Shown: piece after piece, positions 32,022 to 39,153 of the stretch
How the letters are laid out: every line of letters starts with the position of its first letter
Numbering within the stretch: the stretch's first letter is position 1
DNA from: a virus
Reading direction: 5' to 3' (one strand)
IMG/VR virus record: IMGVR_UViG_3300013119_000533
Location: 59,338 to 123,337 of that record
Length of the DNA: 64,000 bases
The notes under the pieces: model-generated
Seen by the model: only the letters and a program-made list of their open reading frames with translations
Told to the model about the DNA's origin: nothing
The model's database searches: none
Translations under genes and position numbers: made by a program

Positions 32022-33421
32022 CTCTTGCGCTCCGCCCTCATAAATCCCGCTTTTTTGCCTGCGACATGAGTTTCTAGGCTCCAATCATTTGGTCCTAAAG
32101 TAATTGTCTGCCCCTTGGCGAACGGTATCGAGTAGGTATATCCGTCCTTACCCCTAAACCTATAGATATACCCTTCTTCCTTTACTTTTTTATTGTGGGC
32201 AGCTAAGACTTCCCTGAATTTCTTTAAGTTCTTAAGATAATTCTCCACTGTCTTTTTGGGGTTTCCTATAACTTTCCCTTTAATTGGACTATAGATTTTG
32301 GTGCCTTCGAGGGCGCCAATATCCAGTCCGCCGTGAGAAGTTCCTGCTGCCCTCTTTTGTCCAAATTCTGCAAAACCAGCTGGGGCGTACACGTTTCCAC
32401 CTTTGCCTGAGTTTATGTAGTAATCCCATGCTTTACCCTTATTGAGTGGGTGTTTGTTGCATACTTTGGCCAGGTGTCTGCGGGGATTATACTTTTTCTG
32501 TTTGCGGCCGCGCCATCTTACAACCTCGATATGAGTGTGAGGGAATTGATCCTTACCTTCCTTGTTCAAAGGGTCCATCATACCAGACCTGCCAACCATT
32601 CCTAAATAATCCCCAACCTCAACTTTGCCGTTTTCTAGAAGCGCTTCATTTACGGCTTGAAAATGAAAGAATTTAAGAATATAGTTATCAATAAGAGAGT
32701 CATTATTGCCAACACCCACGAGCGAGACCCTCACGCCAGCCGACCAAGAACTTCTGACACTATTGCCATACCCTGGAGCAAATCTAACCATATTATGTAT
32801 AATGACATAAACTGCGATTGTGTGATTCAATTTTAAATCCTTAAATCCATTAGGTCCGTCTTCTGGTACTGGCACAACCACCAATTCGCCGCGAGGGTTG
32901 CGGTAAAACGCTGGTTTAGCTGGGGGTCGGTCGACTCCGAGTTCTATAGCACCAGACTTAATGTGAGAATCCACAATACCATAATCTGTCGACAACATTT
33001 GAACCCTAACTTCTCTAATGGTATTCTGATTGGTTGTAACATCCGTCGAAGAGTCTGTGAATTCATATATTACTGTAAATATCTCAGCAGGCATGGTAAT
33101 TGCGTTTCGTCCTCCAGTAAGTCCCTCAACTGCACAATAATGCCTAATGACAGACATTGCAGTATCTGAATCGGTATCCACGGATTCTGGATTTATTAAA
33201 TCCCGTGCCTTTTGGTGAGCGTCTGGGATTTGAGATATACTTATCTTTTGCGACTTCAATATCAAGGCACTCCTCGTATTCAGTAATGATTCCGTCTTTG
33301 CTGAAGCGTGTGAGTTTAGGGACTCAATATTATCCGTGATGTCGGTGCCGACTGCTTGGGTTTTTGAAGTGTCCAACGTTGTGTCGGTCATAGAATAGTG
33401 TAGATATTTTGATGATGTCAC
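32018..33421 (-). CDS. Virion-associated M23-like metallopeptidase, permuted halves, with shared N-terminal module
   Basis: A GTG start at 33421 is preceded by GGAGG with 6-nt spacing. Residues about 25-180 are the shared module ('TRSALILKSQKISISQIP', 'AEIFTVIYEF', 'MLSTDYGIVDS'). The rest has all M23 (LytM-type) landmarks but in reversed order. First comes the C-half: H253 in 'FFHFQA', 'VEVGDYLGMVGRSG', then H295-T-H297 in 'FPHTHIEVV'. After that comes the N-half: 'TSHGGLDIGALEGTKIYSPI' with H363 and D367. In normal M23 enzymes HxxxD comes first and HxH last. M23 peptidases cut peptidoglycan cross-bridges, so a tail lysin is likely. The basic C-terminus has no second HxH motif. Confidence 0.88.
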   Translation of the reverse strand: MTSSKYLHYSMTDTTLDTSKTQAVGTDITDNIESLNSHASAKTESLLNTRSALILKSQKISISQIPDAHQKARDLINPESVDTDSDTAMSVIRHYCAVEGLTGGRNAITMPAEIFTVIYEFTDSSTDVTTNQNTIREVRVQMLSTDYGIVDSHIKSGAIELGVDRPPAKPAFYRNPRGELVVVPVPEDGPNGFKDLKLNHTIAVYVIIHNMVRFAPGYGNSVRSSWSAGVRVSLVGVGNNDSLIDNYILKFFHFQAVNEALLENGKVEVGDYLGMVGRSGMMDPLNKEGKDQFPHTHIEVVRWRGRKQKKYNPRRHLAKVCNKHPLNKGKAWDYYINSGKGGNVYAPAGFAEFGQKRAAGTSHGGLDIGALEGTKIYSPIKGKVIGNPKKTVENYLKNLKKFREVLAAHNKKVKEEGYIYRFRGKDGYTYSIPFAKGQTITLGPNDWSLETHVAGKKAGFMRAERKR

Positions 33422-33422
33422 C

Positions 33423-33713
33423 CTAGTCCTCCGAAGAGTTTATCATCTCAAACAAGCTATCCTTTTCATCTTCGGAAATGGAGTTGTCGACCTTAGAACT
33501 CTTTTTGTGTTGTAGTGCTGCAATCTTAACTAACTGTTCATTTGACCTTTGAAGGGTTTCTAAATACTTTGCCGCCACCAGGCCAACTTCTCGATGGCGG
33601 TCGGTTGTCTCTTGCATGTATTTCATCAGATTTGTCAACAAAACTTTCGTTGCGGCACGATCTTCGGTGACGTTTCTGGTTGCTTCTGATATTAATTCTT
33701 CAATCTCTTTCAT
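33423..33713 (-). CDS. Small coiled-coil protein, 96 aa
   Basis: A charged, almost entirely helical protein beginning MKEIEELISEATRNVTEDR, with heptad-like spacing of Leu/Val through the middle and an acidic tail ('SEDEKDSLFEMINSSED'). It ends 1 nt before the GTG of the permuted M23 gene and starts 12 nt after the sigma factor stop. It could be a chaperone or small structural protein for the following tail genes, but nothing in the sequence decides this. Confidence 0.75.
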   Translation of the reverse strand: MKEIEELISEATRNVTEDRAATKVLLTNLMKYMQETTDRHREVGLVAAKYLETLQRSNEQLVKIAALQHKKSSKVDNSISEDEKDSLFEMINSSED

Positions 33714-33725
33714 ACAATAAATATG

Positions 33726-34430
33726 CTAAATTTGAAATTTATCACCCCGTTCATATTTGATCACAAAGTACTTATACCTTTCCCTCATCTTATTCAATGT
33801 ATTTACTATCTGCTTTGTTTTGAGTCCAGTAATTTCTCTTAAATACAAATAGACCGCTTTTTTGTTTAAGATTTCTATATCCTCAACATTTTCTAAAAGT
33901 ATCTTCACAGCAGACAATACTTTCTTTTCATTATCCTTGGTGAAGAGGTTTGAACCTTGCCATCGATCAACCTCTAGTTTTAAATACCCCCAGAACTCGT
34001 ACTTCTCTCGCCTATTGACATAACCTTCATCGTTGTATATCAACCGTTCGTGCTGGTTTTCTTTGACGATCTCCTCATAAGCAACCTCTCTTTTTACTTT
34101 TGTGGAATTCTTCTTGAACTGGTGAATGAACCAATGCTTCGTAATTACGGAAAAATAAGAAAATGCTTTAGATCCTCTATTCGGGTCGTACTTGCTGAGA
34201 ATAGTTGTTAACCAAACTTTACAATCGTCTTTCAGGACATCTATGTTTGGTATGTTTGTGAAGTTATAAGTGTAGATGATCTTATCAACCATCTCACTAA
34301 AGGCGGGTTGTATATATTGTACATACAGTTTTTCACGTTTATCTCTACTTTCAGTAGAACAATATTCGACTATTGCATCCTCGTGAACACTTGTAAAGTA
34401 ATAATTTTTAGTCCTCTTCTTTCTCGGCAT
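33726..34430 (-). CDS. 55: Late-transcription sigma factor, T4 gp55-like
   Basis: A 234-residue basic protein with a sigma region-2-like core: 'YDPNRGSKAFSYFSVITKHW' is the part most like gp55 of marine T4-like phages. It is preceded by a helical segment ('CKVWLTTILSKY') and followed by basic residues. The C-terminal helices ('KTKQIVNTLNKMRERYKYF') could be the region-4-like or clamp-contacting part. gp55 redirects host RNA polymerase to late promoters such as TATAAATA. It sits at the head of the virion genes, where a late regulator makes sense. Identification rests on motif memory; a distant gp55 relative is the best call. Confidence 0.75.
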   Translation of the reverse strand: MPRKKRTKNYYFTSVHEDAIVEYCSTESRDKREKLYVQYIQPAFSEMVDKIIYTYNFTNIPNIDVLKDDCKVWLTTILSKYDPNRGSKAFSYFSVITKHWFIHQFKKNSTKVKREVAYEEIVKENQHERLIYNDEGYVNRREKYEFWGYLKLEVDRWQGSNLFTKDNEKKVLSAVKILLENVEDIEILNKKAVYLYLREITGLKTKQIVNTLNKMRERYKYFVIKYERGDKFQI

Positions 34431-34716
34431 CCCCTTCCTCTTCTGTTTCTATCTCTACCAGTGCCATAAGGTCACCGTACTCATCTAGAGAATCTAAAAT
34501 TCCTTTCGAGTGATCAATCAAAGCTTGCAAAGTCTGATCTCCATAAAACATCTCTGCTTCGTGAATTTGTTCCACATGCATCCTGAATACACTAATCATC
34601 TCGTACACCGAGTCTATGTTAGATCCGACAATCAACATACGGCGGGCGAGTCGCGTAGCGTAGAATATCAACAACCCGTTCAATACTACTGAAAATAATA
34701 AAAACAACTCAATCAT
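34408..34716 (-). CDS. Small membrane-anchored protein, 102 aa
   Basis: The N-terminus is one hydrophobic transmembrane helix (residues about 2-20, 'IELFLLFSVVLNGLLIFYA'), followed by RLARR, which fits an N-out, C-in orientation. The rest is helical with a very acidic tail ('EIETEEEGDAEKEED'). Its 3' end overlaps the sigma factor start by 23 nt, and its 5' end overlaps the zinc-ribbon gene stop. Similar small membrane proteins occur in T4-like phages without known function. Confidence 0.75.
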   Translation of the reverse strand: MIELFLLFSVVLNGLLIFYATRLARRMLIVGSNIDSVYEMISVFRMHVEQIHEAEMFYGDQTLQALIDHSKGILDSLDEYGDLMALVEIETEEEGDAEKEED

Positions 34717-34969
34717 CTTTGTAAACCTTACTCTTTAAATTCTTCTTCTCTTTTTTGATTTCAGATTTTGCTTCCTCAATATGAGATTTAACAACGTCGC
34801 CAGCTTTTGCCTTAAACTTGTCCTTATCTACCTTCTGCCCTATATCGGACACAACCTTGATGATGTGATCGGATGAACATATCTCGCAGGATTCCTGCTC
34901 TTGATCCATCCTAAGAAAAGCGCTAAAATTCTCCTCACATTCTAAGCAAAGAAATTCATAAATCGGCAT
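34709..34969 (-). CDS. FmdB-type zinc-ribbon protein
   Basis: The chosen start MPIYEFLCLECEENFSAF at 34969 sits 4 nt after the previous stop; an in-frame ATG 12 codons earlier would overlap that gene. The CxxC...CxxC pairs ('CLECEENF' and 'CEICSSDHIIKVVS') form a zinc ribbon with the MPIYEF opening of the FmdB family. The last 50 residues are a Lys-rich helix. Zinc ribbons of this size often bind nucleic acid or protein. A second FmdB-like protein lies at 59244-59429, so the genome carries two. Confidence 0.8.
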   Translation of the reverse strand: MPIYEFLCLECEENFSAFLRMDQEQESCEICSSDHIIKVVSDIGQKVDKDKFKAKAGDVVKSHIEEAKSEIKKEKKNLKSKVYKDD

Positions 34970-34973
34970 TATA

Positions 34974-35180
34974 CTAATCGCTTCCAACTGTACTATTTGT
35001 TTCATTCACATCCATAAGATGCGATGTATCAATAGTTGGAGGGTTTAATATAATAATCTCCTCGTTTTCACCCAACATTAAATCAAACCCCCTCAATACT
35101 GGGGTGATATCCGTTTGCTTCATTAGTGAGTCTTGTAGTGCCAACATAATTGCACCAAGTGCTTGATCAGATAATTTCAT
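34974..35180 (-). CDS. Small conserved hypothetical protein, 68 aa
   Basis: It begins MKLSDQALGAIMLALQDSLM, with an N-terminal helix of alternating hydrophobic pattern, then an acidic segment and 'IIILNPPTIDTS'. It overlaps the APS kinase stop by 4 nt (ATGA) and precedes the zinc ribbon by 4 nt. The layout resembles small proteins of unknown function in cyanophage-type genomes, from memory. No function is proposed. Confidence 0.75.
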   Translation of the reverse strand: MKLSDQALGAIMLALQDSLMKQTDITPVLRGFDLMLGENEEIIILNPPTIDTSHLMDVNETNSTVGSD

Positions 35181-35719
35181 TTTTTTCCTCCTGTTTCTTC
35201 TAAAATAAAATTTACTAAATTTTCTACCGACTGGTCAATAGTTTCCTTATTGGTGTCGATAATTAAATCTGCGTTCTTTGGTTCTTGGAATGGATCCGAA
35301 ATGCCCGTAAAGTTCGGGATATGCTCAGGATCCGTTTTAGGTAAAAGTGCCTTTCTGTACAATCCTTTGGGATCTCTCTCAATTAAGGTTTCAATATCAC
35401 ACTTAACATAAACAATCCTAGACAGCGGGTTGTCAGACTTTACCTCTCTCCGTATATCATCATAAGGGTTTATTGCAGACATTACACAGACCACTTTGTT
35501 GCGGGACAAAACCTTCCCAACAAACGAAAGTCTTCTGATATTAGTGTTCCTGTCCTCTTTTGAAAACCCAAGGTCCTTGCAGAGTCCCTCTCTATATTCG
35601 TCACCGTCGATAACCTCTACATTATAACCCATCTCTCTTAGGCGGGTTTGTGCTAAAAAAGTCATTGTAGACTTACCTGCGCCACTCATGCCTGTCATCT
35701 GTACAAAAATACCACTCAT
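35177..35719 (-). CDS. cysC: Adenylylsulfate (APS) kinase
   Basis: CysC phosphorylates APS to PAPS, the universal sulfate donor. The 180-residue protein has the P-loop 'GMSGAGKST', the APS-binding segment 'DGDEYREGLCKDLGFSKEDR', then 'NIRRLSFVGKVLSRN', 'RDPKGLYRKAL' and 'FTGISDPFQEP'. All are conserved in CysC and length is normal. It lies 1 nt after the nucleotidylyltransferase gene and in the same block as a PAPS-dependent sulfotransferase (37844-38530). That argues it feeds glycan sulfation rather than sulfate assimilation. Confidence in the family is high; the pathway role is inferred. Confidence 0.95.
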   Translation of the reverse strand: MSGIFVQMTGMSGAGKSTMTFLAQTRLREMGYNVEVIDGDEYREGLCKDLGFSKEDRNTNIRRLSFVGKVLSRNKVVCVMSAINPYDDIRREVKSDNPLSRIVYVKCDIETLIERDPKGLYRKALLPKTDPEHIPNFTGISDPFQEPKNADLIIDTNKETIDQSVENLVNFILEETGGKK

Positions 35720-35720
35720 A

Positions 35721-36122
35721 TTATTCTCCCAAATACCTTATTACTAAATCATGTATAGATGAGTCGACATTCTCACGCCAAGACTCATTGCTCTCTTTGA
35801 TGTTGTTTCTAATTCCAGTAGCGGAAATAAACCCAATGTTCTGTGGAGGTACGTGCTCGTTAAGTTCATACCCAACTCCGCGTCCCCAATTGACACTTTC
35901 AATGTCTGGGATACAAACTACCTCCACGTCCTGCTCACTGTATACTTTTTGTATCATTTCTACTGTCTGTTCTGTAGTAAAAGGATTCTTTTCATCGGGC
36001 GGGATATCCCTAACTGCGATCAAGATTGGTTTACCCTCGCTTAGCTTCTGGTTGATTAACCACTTGTGTCCATTGTGAAATGGTTGCCACCTGCCAACAA
36101 ACATTGCTCTCTTATTGATCAT
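35721..36122 (-). CDS. HxGH-superfamily nucleotidylyltransferase (possible APS-forming partner of CysC)
   Basis: A small (133 aa) HIGH-type nucleotidylyltransferase. It has 'MFVGRWQPFHNGHKWLI' containing the HNGH nucleotide-binding motif, and 'ISATGIRNN', the ISxTxIR signature. The middle 'VVCIPDIESVNWGRGVGYE' is distinctive. It could be an NMN/cytidylyl-type enzyme. ATP sulfurylase belongs to the same superfamily, and the gene is directly upstream of cysC with a 1-nt gap, so a role in supplying APS is an attractive inference. The alternatives are NMN adenylyltransferase or CMP/ADP-sugar activation. It overlaps the dehydrogenase stop by 11 nt. Confidence 0.85.
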   Translation of the reverse strand: MINKRAMFVGRWQPFHNGHKWLINQKLSEGKPILIAVRDIPPDEKNPFTTEQTVEMIQKVYSEQDVEVVCIPDIESVNWGRGVGYELNEHVPPQNIGFISATGIRNNIKESNESWRENVDSSIHDLVIRYLGE

Positions 36123-36981
36123 CCGAAATTGCCCTACCTTTTAGTTTTTCCCAATCCTTCTCTGGTCTTACATTTAAATTTGTCTTCCATGCGCCCTTCA
36201 ACACCGCAAGGTCCAATCCGATTGAATCCGCAAATGTCATAAACGCATTAATATCTTTAGGGAAACAAGACCCTCCGAAACCCATCTTACCATCTGGTCC
36301 TGGCACCTGTAAGTGTGAATCACCTACACGTCCGTCCGATACAAAACCTCTGACGGCTTTTTCCCAATTAATCGTTCCTGTCTTCTCTGCCACCATATTC
36401 ATCTCGTTCATAAAAGAAACCTTGACGGCAAAAAACAAATTATTAAAATACTTTATCATCTCAGCTGTTTCATAATTCGTTGTTATGAAATTATTTCCAG
36501 CAAACCTCAAATTATACAATTGCTTGACCTTATTAACTGACAAGTTTCGCTGTCCATCATCCAAGTCTGTCTCAAAACCCAATACGATTCTAGACTGGTT
36601 TAGAAAATCAAACCTAGCATGCCGCTCAGTTAGAAACTCAGGATTAAAAACAATTTGCAAATTGGGATGCTTCCTCTTTAAACCCCTGGTTGTGCCTGGT
36701 ACAACTGTTGACTTTAGCACAAATACAGTCTTACTGCTTTGCTTCTTGCACACCTCAACTGCGTCGAATACGGACTCAACGATAGAGAGATCGATTGTAC
36801 CATCACTTTTCATAGGGGTTGGAACAGATATAAACACAACATCCGTATCATTAACAACCTCCTCCAAAGTATTAAAAGACTTATCAGGATCTTTGTCAAA
36901 AATCTTTACCTCCATATATGGAATAAAAGCATGTGCGATTGCGTTTCCGACAAAACCGTTCCCAATAATACCTAACTTCAT
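36112..36981 (-). CDS. UDP-glucose/GDP-mannose 6-dehydrogenase family, short form
   Basis: A nucleotide-sugar dehydrogenase: Rossmann start 'KLGIIGNGFVGNAIA', then 'VFISVPTPMKSDGTID', 'VLKSTVVPGTT', 'FNPEFLTE', and the catalytic Cys loop 'GFGGSCFPKD'. These enzymes oxidise C6 of a nucleotide sugar to a uronic acid using two NAD+. At 289 residues it lacks most of the C-terminal UDP-binding domain found in usual 390-450-residue members. It may use a different substrate or partner, or be degenerate. The next gene upstream is a nucleotide-sugar epimerase, overlapping by 4 nt, which suggests they act in sequence. Confidence 0.92.
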   Translation of the reverse strand: MKLGIIGNGFVGNAIAHAFIPYMEVKIFDKDPDKSFNTLEEVVNDTDVVFISVPTPMKSDGTIDLSIVESVFDAVEVCKKQSSKTVFVLKSTVVPGTTRGLKRKHPNLQIVFNPEFLTERHARFDFLNQSRIVLGFETDLDDGQRNLSVNKVKQLYNLRFAGNNFITTNYETAEMIKYFNNLFFAVKVSFMNEMNMVAEKTGTINWEKAVRGFVSDGRVGDSHLQVPGPDGKMGFGGSCFPKDINAFMTFADSIGLDLAVLKGAWKTNLNVRPEKDWEKLKGRAISDDQ

Positions 36982-37847
36982 GACAACTCCTCTTTCAAAG
37001 TCTTAAATACGGACTCTAGTCCCTTTCCCAATTTAACCTTGCTCTCCCATCCGTGTGATTTAAATTTTGACAAATTCGCTTTAGTCAACATTACATCACC
37101 TACTCGGGCATCAACATACTTAAACTCTTGCTCTGGAAAATATTGTAACACAATTTCTTTCATTTCATTCAAACTAATATTATCCCCAGACCCAATGTCA
37201 TACCAGTGTCCCCACAAATCGTCCTTATCGATATTCTCAGCACAAAAAATGTTTGCAGAAACAATGTCGTCGACGTGGGTCATATCGCGACGCTGTTCTC
37301 CGTCACCCGTAATGAATGGTACTTTACCTTCTTTGATATATTTTTTCCAATTACAAACAACTGTAGCATATTCACTATCAGCAACTTGATCATAAGAGTA
37401 AACATTAAAATACCTCAATGCAACAGTCTTCAACCCATACAATTCACTGTACAATAGAGTCTCCAATTCACCAACATATTTAGAAAGTGCATACGGACTA
37501 GCGGGACCATTACCATTCCCAACAACAGATGATGAACTGCTGTAGATTACAGGAATGCCCTCTCTTTTCGCCCAATGCAAGATATTAGTAGTCGAATTAA
37601 TGTTATTATTCATAACCACCGTAGGATGCTTTACACTAAACGCAACTCTAGGAATTGCTGCAAAATGCACAACTACATCAATAGGGTTGTTTTGGTGGTT
37701 GATGTGTAATTCTTTTACCTTCTTTGATAGGTCAAACTCGCGATTCCCATTCATATCATACCCCACATAGGTATGTCCGAGTTCTTCCCACTTCTTAACG
37801 AAGTTTCCGCCGATGTATCCTTCGTGTCCCGTTACCAACGCTCTCAT
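36978..37847 (-). CDS. NAD-dependent nucleotide-sugar epimerase/dehydratase
   Basis: An extended short-chain dehydrogenase: 'ALVTGHEGYIGGNFV' (GxxGxxG), 'VVVHFAAIPRVAFS', the SSS strand 'IYSSSSSVVG', the catalytic 'SPYALSKYVGE' (YxxxK), 'LRYFNVYSYDQ', and the C-terminal substrate part 'GDGEQRRDMTHVDD'. It is closest in style to GalE/WbpP UDP-GlcNAc/GalNAc 4-epimerases, but the substrate cannot be read. Length 289 is slightly short. It overlaps both neighbours (dehydrogenase downstream, sulfotransferase upstream) by 4 nt. Confidence 0.93.
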   Translation of the reverse strand: MRALVTGHEGYIGGNFVKKWEELGHTYVGYDMNGNREFDLSKKVKELHINHQNNPIDVVVHFAAIPRVAFSVKHPTVVMNNNINSTTNILHWAKREGIPVIYSSSSSVVGNGNGPASPYALSKYVGELETLLYSELYGLKTVALRYFNVYSYDQVADSEYATVVCNWKKYIKEGKVPFITGDGEQRRDMTHVDDIVSANIFCAENIDKDDLWGHWYDIGSGDNISLNEMKEIVLQYFPEQEFKYVDARVGDVMLTKANLSKFKSHGWESKVKLGKGLESVFKTLKEELS

Positions 37848-38530
37848 TTGTATTTTAAATCCTTTAAGTGTTTCTCAAATTTTGGTAGTTCATGATCTGA
37901 ACACAAATCCTTGTATGCCTCTGGGTCTTTTCCTATGGCACGGCCGTCGACCTTTCTCTTTCCATAATTTGTCTCGTTGCCTTTACCAGCGCGGCCTAAC
38001 ACTGAAACATTCCAATCAAAGACCCAATCCTCAACATAATCTGGATAGTCTTTAAAACTATGCTCTGATTCTAATCCAAATTTCTCTTCCATTTGGTGCT
38101 GGACTTTTTCGGGATCCGTTACGAGATCTTCATATTTAACCTCAAGATCAATCAAGTTGCCAAACAGGACCTTGTTTCTTTGGTCCATGGACTCAATCCA
38201 CCTCTTCGGTTTAACATAGTTCCCATCTGACAGGACAACATCTCTCCCATCTCTAACTACGTTTATAACTCTAATGTCTTCTTTTAGAATATCAGCTGCT
38301 TGAAATTGGAACTCTGGTACCAACACGTTACTTAAAAGTGCTGGTGGGTGTCTCTTTCCTATTGTAAATCCGCTCTTGCTTTCATGCTTGACGAACTTGT
38401 CAAAGTCCATCTCATGACCGTCGAAACCCTCTTTGTAAATAACTTCCGTATCTTTAAATGCGTAACACATCCTCAAAAGTAATGTGGTGCCCGACTTCGC
38501 ACATCCTGTAATAAAAATCTTCTTACTCAT
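37844..38530 (-). CDS. PAPS-dependent sulfotransferase
   Basis: The start at 38530 (MSKKIFITGCAK) is chosen because it forms TAATG with the previous stop and has GGGAG about 5 nt upstream; an ATG four codons earlier is possible. The 5'-phosphosulfate-binding loop is 'GCAKSGTTLLLRM' and the 3'-phosphate-binding motif is 'VINVVRDGRDVVLSD', both diagnostic of the Sulfotransferase_1/3 superfamily. The C-terminal 'GRAGKGNETNYGKRK' fits the K/R-rich RxGxxGxW-like region. It transfers sulfate from PAPS to an acceptor, here most likely a carbohydrate given the neighbours. The APS kinase about 2 kb downstream would regenerate its donor. Confidence 0.92.
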   Translation of the reverse strand: MSKKIFITGCAKSGTTLLLRMCYAFKDTEVIYKEGFDGHEMDFDKFVKHESKSGFTIGKRHPPALLSNVLVPEFQFQAADILKEDIRVINVVRDGRDVVLSDGNYVKPKRWIESMDQRNKVLFGNLIDLEVKYEDLVTDPEKVQHQMEEKFGLESEHSFKDYPDYVEDWVFDWNVSVLGRAGKGNETNYGKRKVDGRAIGKDPEAYKDLCSDHELPKFEKHLKDLKYK

Positions 38531-39153
38531 TATATCTCCCAAGTCTTATACTCTGGTTCTTTGGTTTTATTCGTATTGTGCATTCTATATCTATAGAACG
38601 GAATTCTTAAGTGATGAATTTTATACTCTTGCCCTAATCTTTTTCTCAATTCCTCTTCTTCTCTATGGCGCATCTTACCATTATATCCACCCATCTGTAA
38701 GAAGGGATCTCTACGATACATTATACCACAAGATATGTTGTCTTGTTCTGCATATCTTCTCTCTAGTGTGTTCTCGAAGTTGTCTACCATGAGATAATCG
38801 CAAGACACGCAAAAGGCGTCATGATTTGCTTCAAGGTAAGTCTTCATTATATAACACATATCTGAATTTACATAATCATCGGCATCCACTCTAATGAAGA
38901 ATTGTCCTTTACTATTTTGGACACCCACATTTGCAGCGACAGCAACACCACCGTTGGTCCCTGTACTTACAACCTTGACATCTTCTTTGAACGGTTGCAG
39001 TGCTGCAATTGAGCCATCAGTACTACAATCGTCGACGACAATAACTTCATGATTGACGTGAGATTGGTTTAAACAACTCCTCACAGCGCGAGAGATATAT
39101 TTTTCATAATTATAATTTGTTATAATGACAGACACATCAGGATTAGAACTCAC
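38530..39153 (-). CDS. Glycosyltransferase family 2
   Basis: A GT-A fold: 'VSVIITNYNYEKYISRAV', 'EVIVVDDCSTDGS', then the metal-binding DxD as 'FIRVDADDYVNSD'. The usual later 'GGYNGKMRHREEEELRKRL' contains the acidic ED-like catalytic region. The GTG at 39153 is preferred because GGAG lies 7 nt upstream; an ATG at 39195 would extend it by 14 residues but overlap NeuB by 53 nt. It transfers a sugar from a nucleotide donor in the cytoplasm. It sits between the nonulosonate synthase and the sulfotransferase, so it may assemble the glycan that is then sulfated (inference). Confidence 0.9.
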   Translation of the reverse strand: MSSNPDVSVIITNYNYEKYISRAVRSCLNQSHVNHEVIVVDDCSTDGSIAALQPFKEDVKVVSTGTNGGVAVAANVGVQNSKGQFFIRVDADDYVNSDMCYIMKTYLEANHDAFCVSCDYLMVDNFENTLERRYAEQDNISCGIMYRRDPFLQMGGYNGKMRHREEEELRKRLGQEYKIHHLRIPFYRYRMHNTNKTKEPEYKTWEI

